From NCBI RefSeq assembly GCF_002001015.1, contig NZ_MUNO01000022.1, positions 186,001 through 250,000 of the forward strand: a DNA stretch of 64,000 nucleotides, in the 5' to 3' direction. Source of the DNA: Polaromonas sp. A23 (GTDB lineage: Bacteria; Pseudomonadota; Gammaproteobacteria; Burkholderiales; Burkholderiaceae_C). Below are positions 56,773-64,000 of this stretch, in pieces. The position numbers and the translations under genes are program-made. The stretch's first letter is position 1. Every line of letters starts with the position of its first letter. Below the pieces are notes generated by a model that worked only from the letters and a program-made list of their open reading frames with translations, did no database searches and was not told the origin of the DNA.

Positions 56773-58032
56773 TCAATAACGCTGCCCCGCCACCAGCAGC
56801 GCCAGGCGCATCAGGGCGTAGGCCATGTAGTCCAGCACACGCTGGCGCAAGGGCCGCCGGCTGTAGGCGGCCGGGTCCAAACGCCGGCCCTCGCCGGCCA
56901 TGGCCCGCAGCAGGCGCTGGTGGAGGTCCAGCGCAAAAGCCCGGTCATCCACCACGACGTTGGCTTCGCGCGCCAGCAACAAGCTCAGCGGGTCCAGGTT
57001 GGATGAGCCCACTGTGGCCCAGTGCCCGTCAATCACCGCCACCTTGGAGTGCAGGAAGCCGGCGCCGTATTCGTGGATCTCGATGCCCGCCGCCAGCAGC
57101 GCGCCATACACCGGCCGCGCCGCATGGTACTGCATGAAGTATTCGTAGCGGCCCTGCAGCAACAGCGTCACCCTGACGCCGCGCCGGGCCGCCTGGACCA
57201 GCGCCCGGCGCAACTTGCCACCGGGCACGAAATAGGCGTTGGCAATAATGATTTCCTCATGGGCCTGGCCGATGGCCCTGCGGTAGGCGCGTTCGATGCT
57301 GCTGCGGTGGAACAGATTGTCACGCAGCACCAGCGCAGCCTTGGCGCCGGACACGGACGCCGTCGCGTCCGTTGTGCGCCCGAGGAGAGATAGCAGGGCG
57401 CGGCCCTTGCGGTCGGTGCCGCTGCGGCCACCGTAACCGGCTGCCTTGACGGCCTCCCAGGCGGCACTGAGGTGGCGCTGACGCGCGCTGTAGCCCGCCT
57501 GCACGCGCCACCAGAGCAAGGCCATGGCGTCCGAAGCCTCCGCCGCCAGTGGACCGGTGACCGCCACCGCAAAATCGAAACGAGGCGCCGTCAGGTCGCC
57601 GTGGTTGGGGTCGTAGAAGTCGTCCAGGATGTTGATGCCGCCGCAAAAAACGGTCAGCTCGTCGACGACACAGAGCTTGCGGTGCAGGCGACGCCAGCGC
57701 TCGGGCACCAGCAGGCCCAGCACCGCGAACCGGCCACGACCCAGGGGCGCATATTCCTGCCACTGCACACCGGCCTCTGCAAAACGGCCTTGCCATTCGG
57801 CGCTGGGCCTGTTGGTGCCAATGCCGTCCACCAGCACCTGGACCAGCACGCCACGCCGCGCCGCACGCAGCAAGGCCTGTGCAAGCTCCTCGCCGCGCCC
57901 ATGGAAGTCGAAGATGTAGGTTTCCAGTTGCACCCAGGCGGTGGCCTCGTCCAGCGCCTTGACCATCGCGGGAAACAACGCCTGCCCGCCTTGCAGCAAC
58001 TGCAGCGCGTGTTGGGTGGTAAGCGAAGGCAT
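56773..58032 (-). CDS. clsB: Cardiolipin synthase B-like phospholipase-D-family protein
   Basis: 419 aa from ATG 58030-58032; an upstream extension was rejected. Two HKD motifs: HRKLCVVDELTVFCGG in the first half and HSKVAVIDGHWATVGSSNLD in the second, as in cardiolipin synthases. Makes cardiolipin from phosphatidylglycerol (ClsB can also use other donors) at the inner membrane. No N-terminal transmembrane pair, consistent with ClsB rather than ClsA. Confidence 0.93.
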   Translation of the reverse strand: MPSLTTQHALQLLQGGQALFPAMVKALDEATAWVQLETYIFDFHGRGEELAQALLRAARRGVLVQVLVDGIGTNRPSAEWQGRFAEAGVQWQEYAPLGRGRFAVLGLLVPERWRRLHRKLCVVDELTVFCGGINILDDFYDPNHGDLTAPRFDFAVAVTGPLAAEASDAMALLWWRVQAGYSARQRHLSAAWEAVKAAGYGGRSGTDRKGRALLSLLGRTTDATASVSGAKAALVLRDNLFHRSSIERAYRRAIGQAHEEIIIANAYFVPGGKLRRALVQAARRGVRVTLLLQGRYEYFMQYHAARPVYGALLAAGIEIHEYGAGFLHSKVAVIDGHWATVGSSNLDPLSLLLAREANVVVDDRAFALDLHQRLLRAMAGEGRRLDPAAYSRRPLRQRVLDYMAYALMRLALLVAGQRY

Positions 58033-58144
58033 GGGTCGTGAAGGGTCTCCGTGGAAAGGCAGGCCTCGTGTCTCGACGCGGGCTGCCGGCCCGCGCATGC
58101 CGCCAGCTTACTGTAGAGCCTGCAAGGGCAGCCCGCCCTCCCCT

Positions 58145-58591
58145 TTATGTCACGAATTGTGGCAACAGCAAAATGGCTTCAGCATTGGAGGAGGAATAGC
58201 AGAGATCGGCGGCGGCCAACCAGGGCAGCCATTGCCAGGCCGAGTGCTCGCGTGCGCTCAGCGTCACCGCCACCGCGGACGGCACACACAGGCTGAACAC
58301 ATGTTCGGTGTTGCGCAACACCTCCGGCGCATAACGATGCCGGTAGGACGGATAAATGTCGTAGACATTGGCAAGTGCCCAGTCCCGCAGGTCTTGCGAC
58401 CGCGCCAGAATGCCGGTTTCTTCCATCACTTCGCGCACCGCCGTCTGCACCAGCGGTTCGTCCAAGGTGTCTTTGGAGCCGGTCACGCTCTGCCAGAAAC
58501 CGGGATGATCGGCCCGCTCGATCAGCAGCACCTCCAGCGCCGGTGTGTGGATGACGACGAGTACCGATTCCGGAATCTTGAAGCGCTTCAT
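58145..58591 (-). CDS. nudB: Dihydroneopterin triphosphate pyrophosphatase (Nudix)
   Basis: 148 aa. Nudix box: GSKDTLDEPLVQTAVREVME ending ETGI, with the REVMEE catalytic core intact. Position after aspS and the KRFKIPESVLVVIHT start fit NudB, which removes pyrophosphate from the FolE product. About 112 bases upstream of clsB, transcribed the same way. Confidence 0.9.
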   Translation of the reverse strand: MKRFKIPESVLVVIHTPALEVLLIERADHPGFWQSVTGSKDTLDEPLVQTAVREVMEETGILARSQDLRDWALANVYDIYPSYRHRYAPEVLRNTEHVFSLCVPSAVAVTLSAREHSAWQWLPWLAAADLCYSSSNAEAILLLPQFVT

Positions 58592-58626
58592 GTTCGCTAG
58601 ACGCTAAACCCCGTCCCCATCAAGCA

Positions 58627-58716
58627 GGGGCCGCGGAACCAGCTTTGCCGGGCCGCAGGCGCAGCGACCCCCTCGGGGGGCAGGAAGCTACGCGAAGCGA
58701 GCGACCGTGGGGGCCA
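58627..58716 (-). repeat. 3'-end repeat family B, copy 2 (after aspS)
   Basis: Starts 3 bases from the aspS stop. Contains GGCCGCGGAACCAGCTTTGC, CGGGCCGCAGGCGCAGCG and CCCCCTCGGGGGG, ends GTGGGGGCC. Shorter than copy 1. Confidence 0.8.
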
Positions 58717-58719
58717 CAT

Positions 58720-60519
58720 TCACGCTGGCTGGGGGTTGCGCAAGCGGATGTGTAATTCGCGCAGCTGCTTCTCGTCGACCGGGCTGGGTGCATGCGTGAG
58801 CAAACACTGCGCACGCTGGGTCTTGGGGAAGGCGATCACGTCGCGAATCGATTCGGCGCCCGTCATCATGGTGACGATGCGGTCCAGGCCGAAGGCCAGG
58901 CCGCCGTGCGGAGGCGCGCCGTATTGCAGGGCGTCGAGCAGAAAGCCGAATTTCTCCTGCGCTTCCTCGGGGCCGATCTTAAGTGCGTTGAAAACCTTGC
59001 TCTGCACATCGGCGCGATGGATACGCACCGAGCCGCCGCCAAGCTCCCAGCCGTTGAGCACCATGTCGTAGGCCTTGGCGATGCAGCGGCCGGGGTCAGT
59101 GTCCATCCAGTCCTCATGACCGTCTTTCGGCGCGGTGAACGGATGGTGCACCGCGCTCCAGCGCTGCCCTTCTTCGTCGTGTTCGAACATCGGGAAGTCC
59201 ACCACCCACAGCGGTTTCCAGCCGGTGGTGAAGAGGCCCGTCTTCTTGCCGAACGCGCTGTGGCCGACTTTCAGGCGCAGGGCACCAATGCTGTCGTTGA
59301 CGACCTTGGCCTTGTCTGCGCCAAAGAAAAGGATGTCACCGTTTTGCGCGCCTGTGCGCTTGAGGATCTCGGCCACCGCTGCGTCATGAATGTTCTTGAC
59401 GATGGGGCTTTGCAGGCCCTCGCGGCCCTTGCTGACGTCGTTGACCTTGATCCAGGCCAGACCCTTGGCACCGTAAATTTTCACGAATTCCGTATAACCG
59501 TCGATCTCGCCGCGGCTCATCTCGGAGCCGCCCGGCACGCGCAGTGCAACCACGCGGCCGCCCGGCGTCGTGGCCGGCGCGCTGAACACCTTGAAGTCCA
59601 CATCAGCCATGACGTCGGTCAGCTCGGTGAACTCCAGGTTCACGCGCAGGTCCGGCTTGTCGGAGCCGAAGCGGTGCATGGCGTCGGCATAGGTCATGAC
59701 CGGAAACTCGCCGAGGTCGGTGGCCAGCACGGTCTTGAAGATGTTGCTGATCATGCCCTGGAACATGTCGCGGATGTCCTGCTCGCCCATGAAGGAGGTC
59801 TCGATATCGATCTGCGTGAATTCCGGCTGGCGGTCGGCGCGCAGGTCTTCGTCGCGAAAGCATTTGGTGATCTGGTAATAACGGTCGAAGCCGGCGACCA
59901 TCAGCAACTGCTTGAACAGCTGGGGGCTTTGCGGTAGCGCAAAAAACTGACCTTCGTTGACGCGGCTGGGCACCAGGTAGTCGCGCGCGCCTTCGGGCGT
60001 GCTCTTGGTCAGCATGGGGGTTTCGATGTCGATGAAGCCGTTGGCATCCAGGAACTTGCGCGTTTCCATCGCCACGCGGTAACGCAGCATCAGGTTGTTC
60101 TGCATGTAGGGGCGGCGCAGGTCCAACACGCGGTGCGTCAGGCGCGTGGTTTCGGACAGGTTGTCGTCGTCAAGCTGGAACGGCGGGGTCACGCTGGGGT
60201 TGAGCACGATCAGCTCATGGCACAGCACTTCGATCTTGCCGCTCTTCAGCGCCTCGTTGACGGTGCCTTCGGGACGCGCCCGGACCAGGCCCTTGATCTG
60301 CACGCAGAACTCATTGCGCACGCCCTCGGCCGTGGCGAACATGTCGGCGCGGTCGGGATCGCACACCACCTGCACATACCCCTCGCGGTCGCGCAGGTCG
60401 ATGAAAATCACGCCACCGTGGTCACGCCGGCGGTTGACCCAGCCGCACAGGCTGACGGTTTGGCCCAACAGGGCTTCGGTCACCAGACCGCAATAGTGGG
60501 AACGCATTTGGGAAGTCAT
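58720..60519 (-). CDS. aspS: Aspartyl-tRNA synthetase
   Basis: 599 aa. Class II enzyme: N-terminal OB-fold with [20 protein letters not shown], motif 2 region [20 protein letters not shown] (with [18 protein letters not shown]), insertion domain and motif 3 [20 protein letters not shown]. Charges tRNA-Asp (and, in organisms lacking AsnRS, also tRNA-Asn). Upstream of nudB, after the DUF502 gene by 47 bases. Confidence 0.98.
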   Translation of the reverse strand: MTSQMRSHYCGLVTEALLGQTVSLCGWVNRRRDHGGVIFIDLRDREGYVQVVCDPDRADMFATAEGVRNEFCVQIKGLVRARPEGTVNEALKSGKIEVLCHELIVLNPSVTPPFQLDDDNLSETTRLTHRVLDLRRPYMQNNLMLRYRVAMETRKFLDANGFIDIETPMLTKSTPEGARDYLVPSRVNEGQFFALPQSPQLFKQLLMVAGFDRYYQITKCFRDEDLRADRQPEFTQIDIETSFMGEQDIRDMFQGMISNIFKTVLATDLGEFPVMTYADAMHRFGSDKPDLRVNLEFTELTDVMADVDFKVFSAPATTPGGRVVALRVPGGSEMSRGEIDGYTEFVKIYGAKGLAWIKVNDVSKGREGLQSPIVKNIHDAAVAEILKRTGAQNGDILFFGADKAKVVNDSIGALRLKVGHSAFGKKTGLFTTGWKPLWVVDFPMFEHDEEGQRWSAVHHPFTAPKDGHEDWMDTDPGRCIAKAYDMVLNGWELGGGSVRIHRADVQSKVFNALKIGPEEAQEKFGFLLDALQYGAPPHGGLAFGLDRIVTMMTGAESIRDVIAFPKTQRAQCLLTHAPSPVDEKQLRELHIRLRNPQPA

Positions 60520-60566
60520 AAATAAATCGCTTGTGCTTGTGCGCGCTCGCGCGCTGGGAAAAAAGG

Positions 60567-61187
60567 TTACTTTGGCTTATAGGCAGCGGCGCTGCCCGGC
60601 ACCACCACGCCCATGGAAATGACATAGGTCAGGGCCTCATCGACGCTCATTTTGAGTTCAATGCAATCGGCCTTGGGAAGCATGACGAAATAGCCGCCGG
60701 TCGGGTTGGGCGTTGTCGGAACATAGACGCTCAGGTAGTCGCCAGGCAGGTGATTGACGACGTCGCCCCCCGGCATGCCCGTCTGAAAGGCGATGGTCCA
60801 GACGCCTTCACGCGGCCATTGAACCAACAGCGCCTTGCGGAAAGCGTTGCCGTTTTCTGAAAACAGCGTGTCGGAAACCTGTTTGACACTCGAATAGATC
60901 GACCGGACGATGGGGATACGGCTGAGCAGTGCATCCCACCAGCTCACCAGTTTTTTGCCAAAAAAATTGGTCGCAACGGCACCCATGGCCAAAACAATGG
61001 CAAGCGCCAGCACCACGCCAAAGCCAGGAATGTGGAAACCGAGCAACTTGTCCGGGTGCCAGTTACCAGGAAGGATCTGCAGCGTCTGGTCGAGCGTGCC
61101 GATGAACCAGTTCAGCAGCCACACCGTGACGATCAGTGGCACAAGCACCAGCAAGCCGGCCAGCAGCCATCGGCGTACAGCGGCCAT
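60567..61187 (-). CDS. DUF502 membrane protein
   Basis: 206 aa, two transmembrane helices (about 5-28 and 57-80) and a soluble C-terminal part with [20 protein letters not shown] and [19 protein letters not shown]. Function unknown, conserved next to aspS in Burkholderiales. Overlaps the stop of the fmdB-like gene by one base. Confidence 0.9.
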   Translation of the reverse strand: MAAVRRWLLAGLLVLVPLIVTVWLLNWFIGTLDQTLQILPGNWHPDKLLGFHIPGFGVVLALAIVLAMGAVATNFFGKKLVSWWDALLSRIPIVRSIYSSVKQVSDTLFSENGNAFRKALLVQWPREGVWTIAFQTGMPGGDVVNHLPGDYLSVYVPTTPNPTGGYFVMLPKADCIELKMSVDEALTYVISMGVVVPGSAAAYKPK

Positions 61188-61531
61188 CAGTCAGCCTTGG
61201 AGGTGGAACCCGAAGCTGCCGGTGCAGGAGCAACCGCTGGCGCCGGTGCGGCCGCGGGTTTTGCCCCAGTGTCGGGCTTGCTTTCTGAGCTTGCAGCGGG
61301 AGCCGGTGTCTCGCCGCCAGCAACCGGGGGCACAGCTGTGGCACCACCGCCACCACGGAAGTCGGTCACATACCAGCCCGAACCCTTGAGCTGAAAACCC
61401 GCCGCGGTGAGCTGTTTTTTGAACGCGGCTGCGCCGCACTGGGGGCAGTCGGTCAGCGGTGCATCGGACATCTTTTGCAAAACGTCCTTGCTATGCCCGC
61501 AGGACTCGCATTTGTAGGCGTAGATTGGCAT
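61187..61531 (-). CDS. FmdB-family zinc-ribbon protein
   Basis: 114 aa from ATG 61529-61531. N-terminal zinc ribbon MPIYAYKCESCGHSKDVLQK with a second pair CPQCG (four cysteines), then a glycine patch and a long Ala/Pro/Glu-rich low-complexity tail (about 40 residues). Putative regulatory or nucleic-acid-binding small protein. First gene of fmdB-DUF502-aspS. Confidence 0.88.
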   Translation of the reverse strand: MPIYAYKCESCGHSKDVLQKMSDAPLTDCPQCGAAAFKKQLTAAGFQLKGSGWYVTDFRGGGGATAVPPVAGGETPAPAASSESKPDTGAKPAAAPAPAVAPAPAASGSTSKAD

Positions 61532-61592
61532 GGTTCTAGAGGTTTTGTCAGGGGACACGGCCCCGGGAATCCCCGGGTATGCAAAACCTTCA

Positions 61593-61598
61593 ATTATA
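61593..61598 (-). promoter_or_regulatory. Candidate -10 for fmdB-DUF502-aspS
   Basis: TATAAT on the minus strand, perfect consensus, about 62 bases upstream of the ATG. No matching -35 is visible 16-18 bases further up. Confidence 0.5.
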
Positions 61599-61664
61599 GG
61601 CGCGAGGCCATTCCCAGGGGCCGGGCGCGCCTTTGGGTGGGCGAAGCAGTCGGCTTGCGGGCCC

Positions 61665-63110
61665 TCAGGCTTCCGTCGAGAGGTGGTGGTGGCTACCCCG
61701 CCTGTTTTCGATGGTCTGCGGGGTCAACGAGCCCACCAGCATTCCCAGCGTCGCCGCCAGGACACCCGCGAGCTGCGCGGGAAATTGCTCGCCCAGGGTG
61801 CTGAAGGTGAAGAGCAACCAGGTCGCAATGCCGCAAATCACCGAGAAAATCGCGCCCTGGGTGCTGGCTTTTTTCCAGTACAGGCCAAACACCAGCGGGA
61901 TGAACGCGCCGACCAGAGGCACCTGGTAAGCCCCCGACACCATGTCGTAAATCGAGGTGCCCTGCATAGAAATGGCATAGACCAGCACCAGGCCGCTGAA
62001 CACCAGCACCGTGGTGCGCATCAGCTTGAGTTCGTGTTTGTCGCTCATGCGCGGCTTGAACTGGCGCCAGATGTTTTCCACAAAAGTCACGCTGGGCGCA
62101 AGCAAGGTCGCGGACGCCGTGGACTTGATGGCCGACAGCAAGGCGCCAAAAAACAGCACTTGCATGATGAACGGCATTTTTTCCAGCACCAGGGTCGGCA
62201 GGATTTTCTGCGGATCTTCCTTGAGCAACACGGCCGTCTGTTCCGGCATGATGATCAACGCGCTGGCGACCAGGAACATGGGCACAAAGGCAAACAGGAT
62301 GTAGAAGACACCGCCAATCACCGGCCCTTTGGTGGCGGCGCTGGGACTGTTGGCAGACATCACACGCTGGAAGACATCCTGCTGCGGAATCGAGCCGAAC
62401 ATCATGGTGATGGCGGCGGCGAAGAAAAACACCATGTCCCTGAAATTGGGTTCCGGCCAGAAACGGAACAGGTCCTGGCTGGTGGCCAGGGCAATCACCT
62501 TGTCGGCACCGCCGGCCAGGTTGCCCGCAAACACCGCCAGTACGGCAAGCCCTACAACCAGGACGATCATCTGGATAAAGTCGGTCACGGCGACCGACCA
62601 CATGCCGCCGAACAGGGTGTAGGCCAGCACCGAGGCCGTGCCTATCAGCATGCCGGCCGTCGTGCTGATGGCCCCGCCGGACAGGATGTTGAACACCAGA
62701 CCGAGCGCCGTCACTTGCGCAGCCACCCAGCCGAGGTAGCTGATCATGATGATGATGGAACAGGCCACCTCGATGGTGCGGCCGTAACGCTCACGGTAGT
62801 AGTCGCTGATGGTCAGCAGCGACATCTTGTACAGCTTGCCCGCAAAGAACAGGCCCACGAGGATCAGGCAAGTGCCGGCGCCGAAGGGATCTTCCACCAC
62901 GCCATTGAGGCCGCTGCTGACAAACTTCGCCGGGATGCCCAGCACGGTTTCGGAACCAAACCAGGTGGCAAAGGTTGTCGTCACGATCATGATCAGCGGC
63001 AGGTTGCGCCCGGCGATCGCATAGTCGGCGGTGTTTTTGACCCGCCTGGCGGCATACAGGCCGACGATAATGGTGATCAGTAGGTAGACAAAAACCAGGG
63101 TTAAAAGCAC
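61665..63110 (-). CDS. Sodium/solute symporter (SSS family)
   Basis: 481 aa, 13 predicted transmembrane segments. Marks: YAARRVKNTADYAIAGRNLP near the N-terminus, ATWFGSETVLGIPAKFV, GGMWSVAVTDFIQM, and SAIKSTASATLLAPSV. Sodium-coupled uptake of an unknown solute in the inner membrane. No neighbour suggests the substrate. Sits between ubiB and fmdB on the same strand. Confidence 0.9.
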   Translation of the reverse strand: MLLTLVFVYLLITIIVGLYAARRVKNTADYAIAGRNLPLIMIVTTTFATWFGSETVLGIPAKFVSSGLNGVVEDPFGAGTCLILVGLFFAGKLYKMSLLTISDYYRERYGRTIEVACSIIIMISYLGWVAAQVTALGLVFNILSGGAISTTAGMLIGTASVLAYTLFGGMWSVAVTDFIQMIVLVVGLAVLAVFAGNLAGGADKVIALATSQDLFRFWPEPNFRDMVFFFAAAITMMFGSIPQQDVFQRVMSANSPSAATKGPVIGGVFYILFAFVPMFLVASALIIMPEQTAVLLKEDPQKILPTLVLEKMPFIMQVLFFGALLSAIKSTASATLLAPSVTFVENIWRQFKPRMSDKHELKLMRTTVLVFSGLVLVYAISMQGTSIYDMVSGAYQVPLVGAFIPLVFGLYWKKASTQGAIFSVICGIATWLLFTFSTLGEQFPAQLAGVLAATLGMLVGSLTPQTIENRRGSHHHLSTEA

Positions 63111-63147
63111 AGCAGCCTCCTCAGGAATGCGTGATTATCACCACATT

Positions 63148-63169
63148 TTCGCCTTCTAAAAAAGGCGAA
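63148..63169 (-). terminator. 3' hairpin at the ubiB stop
   Basis: TTCGCCTT pairs perfectly with AAGGCGAA around the stop codon. No T-run follows on the minus strand, so it may stabilise the transcript end rather than terminate it. Confidence 0.4.
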
Positions 63170-64000
63170 TCCGCAGCACCAGCTGCATGGCGAGCAGACC
63201 CAATGCAAATCCCAGGCCACCATAAATCAGGCTTTGCAGCAGTTTGTTGGTGCGGCGTTGCTCCTGCAACAGCTCTTCAAGCTCCCGTCGATGCCCGCCC
63301 GTCTGCCCTTTCAGATACTGCTGCAGCAGGCGAGGCAGGCCGGGCAGCAGCTTCGCATAAGTCGGCGCCTCGGCCTTGAGCTGCTCCAGCAGCTTTTCAG
63401 GGCCCACCTGCTCGAGCATCCAGGTTTCCAGAAAAGGCTTGGCAGTGCTCCACAAGTCAAGATCGGGGTCCAGCTCCCGGCCCAGGCCTTCGATGTTCAG
63501 CAGGGTTTTCTGCAGCAGCACCAGTTGCGGCTGGATTTCCACATGGAAGCGGCGCGAGGTCTGGAACAGGCGCATCAATACCATGCCGAGCGAAATTTCC
63601 TTGAGAGGCCGGTCGAAGTAGGGCTCGCAGCAGGCACGTATTGCGGCTTCGAGTTCATCGACGCGCGTGCTGGGCGGCACCCAGCCCGATTCGATATGCA
63701 ATTCGGCGACGCGTTTGTAGTCACGCTGGAAAAACGCGCTGAAATTCTGCGCCAGATACTCCTTGTCCACTTCGGTAAGGGTTCCCACAATCCCGAAGTC
63801 CAGCGAGATGTAGCGCCCGAAGGTCGCCGGGTCCAGGCTGACCTGGATGTTGCCGGGGTGCATGTCGGCATGGAAAAAACCGTCACGGAACACCTGGGTA
63901 AAAAAGATCGTGACGCCGTCGCGCGCCAGCTTTTTCATATCCACGCCGGCATCACGCAGGCGCTGTACTTGCCCGATGGGCACGCCGTACATGCGCTGCA
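63156..64000 (-). CDS. ubiB: UbiB (ABC1/AarF-type ubiquinone biosynthesis protein), 3' part
   Basis: C-terminal 281 or so residues; the 5' end lies beyond the right edge. Contains the kinase-like catalytic loop [11 protein letters not shown] and DFG-type [17 protein letters not shown], then the C-terminal helices [20 protein letters not shown], and a final membrane pair ([20 protein letters not shown]). UbiB is an ATPase needed for ubiquinone biosynthesis. Confidence 0.95.
   Translation of the reverse strand, partial: QRMYGVPIGQVQRLRDAGVDMKKLARDGVTIFFTQVFRDGFFHADMHPGNIQVSLDPATFGRYISLDFGIVGTLTEVDKEYLAQNFSAFFQRDYKRVAELHIESGWVPPSTRVDELEAAIRACCEPYFDRPLKEISLGMVLMRLFQTSRRFHVEIQPQLVLLQKTLLNIEGLGRELDPDLDLWSTAKPFLETWMLEQVGPEKLLEQLKAEAPTYAKLLPGLPRLLQQYLKGQTGGHRRELEELLQEQRRTNKLLQSLIYGGLGFALGLLAMQLVLRIRLF

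Overview
The window is a high-GC, tightly packed piece of a betaproteobacterial chromosome. Gene content and order (Bug/TctC-type binding proteins next to a LysR gene, gpsA-secB-grxC-rhodanese divergent from gpmA-ctpA-moeB, fmdB-DUF502-aspS-nudB, nadB/nadA/nadC beside scpA) point to Burkholderiales, most likely Comamonadaceae close to Polaromonas or Rhodoferax. This is inference from synteny and protein character; no database was searched. No tRNA, rRNA, insertion sequence, integrase, prophage or CRISPR array was seen. The first gene (metG) and the last (ubiB) are cut by the window edges.

Layout. 0-1.7 kb: 3' part of metG. 1.7-7.2 kb: a minus-strand catabolic operon (N-formylglutamate amidohydrolase-like protein, Bug receptor, MmgE/PrpD protein, second Bug receptor) divergent from a LysR regulator. 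7.2-9.0 kb: a 7TMR-DISM/GGDEF membrane protein with a degenerate GGDEF motif. 9.3-16.6 kb: a six-gene hydrogenase-4-like membrane complex (hyfB-C-E-F-G-I order) whose large subunit has lost the cysteines that hold the Ni-Fe centre, with no maturation genes nearby. 16.9-23.6 kb: DUF3460, scpA, nadB, then convergent nadC-nadA-pabBC. 23.7-35.7 kb: a vitamin block on one strand: TPP riboswitch, thiC-thiO-thiS-thiG-thiE, panD, bioA-bioD-bioF-bioB, panB, panC. 35.8-39.2 kb: small envelope and stress proteins (YqjD/YqjE/YqjK-like trio) and poorly characterised genes. 39.3-45 kb: gpsA, secB, grxC, rhodanese, then gpmA, ctpA, moeB. 45-53 kb: AsmA-like protein, a stand-alone receiver protein, a NarL-type regulator divergent from a CHASE3 histidine kinase, and a run of small stress/envelope genes (DUF1328, a second YqjD/YqjE-like trio, BON lipoproteins, CsbD). 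53-64 kb: nuclease, DUF429, EamA transporter, BLUF photoreceptor with folE, clsB, nudB, aspS, DUF502, fmdB, a sodium/solute symporter and the 3' part of ubiB.

How the genes work together. The NAD genes cover aspartate to nicotinate mononucleotide. The vitamin block makes the HMP and thiazole halves of thiamin and couples them, makes pantothenate from aspartate and ketoisovalerate, and carries biotin synthesis from KAPA onward. pabBC, folE and nudB feed folate. panD makes the beta-alanine that panC uses.

The main unexplained signals are: a roughly 54-nt dispersed palindromic element in about six places, three of them inside coding sequence (nadB, gpsA and the signal peptide of a nuclease); a second repeat placed right after the stop codons of aspS and the BLUF gene; an identical 12-nt motif upstream of two stress-gene clusters; a near-identical leader and signal-peptide segment shared by two otherwise diverged Bug genes; and the Ni-Fe-less Hyf-like complex.
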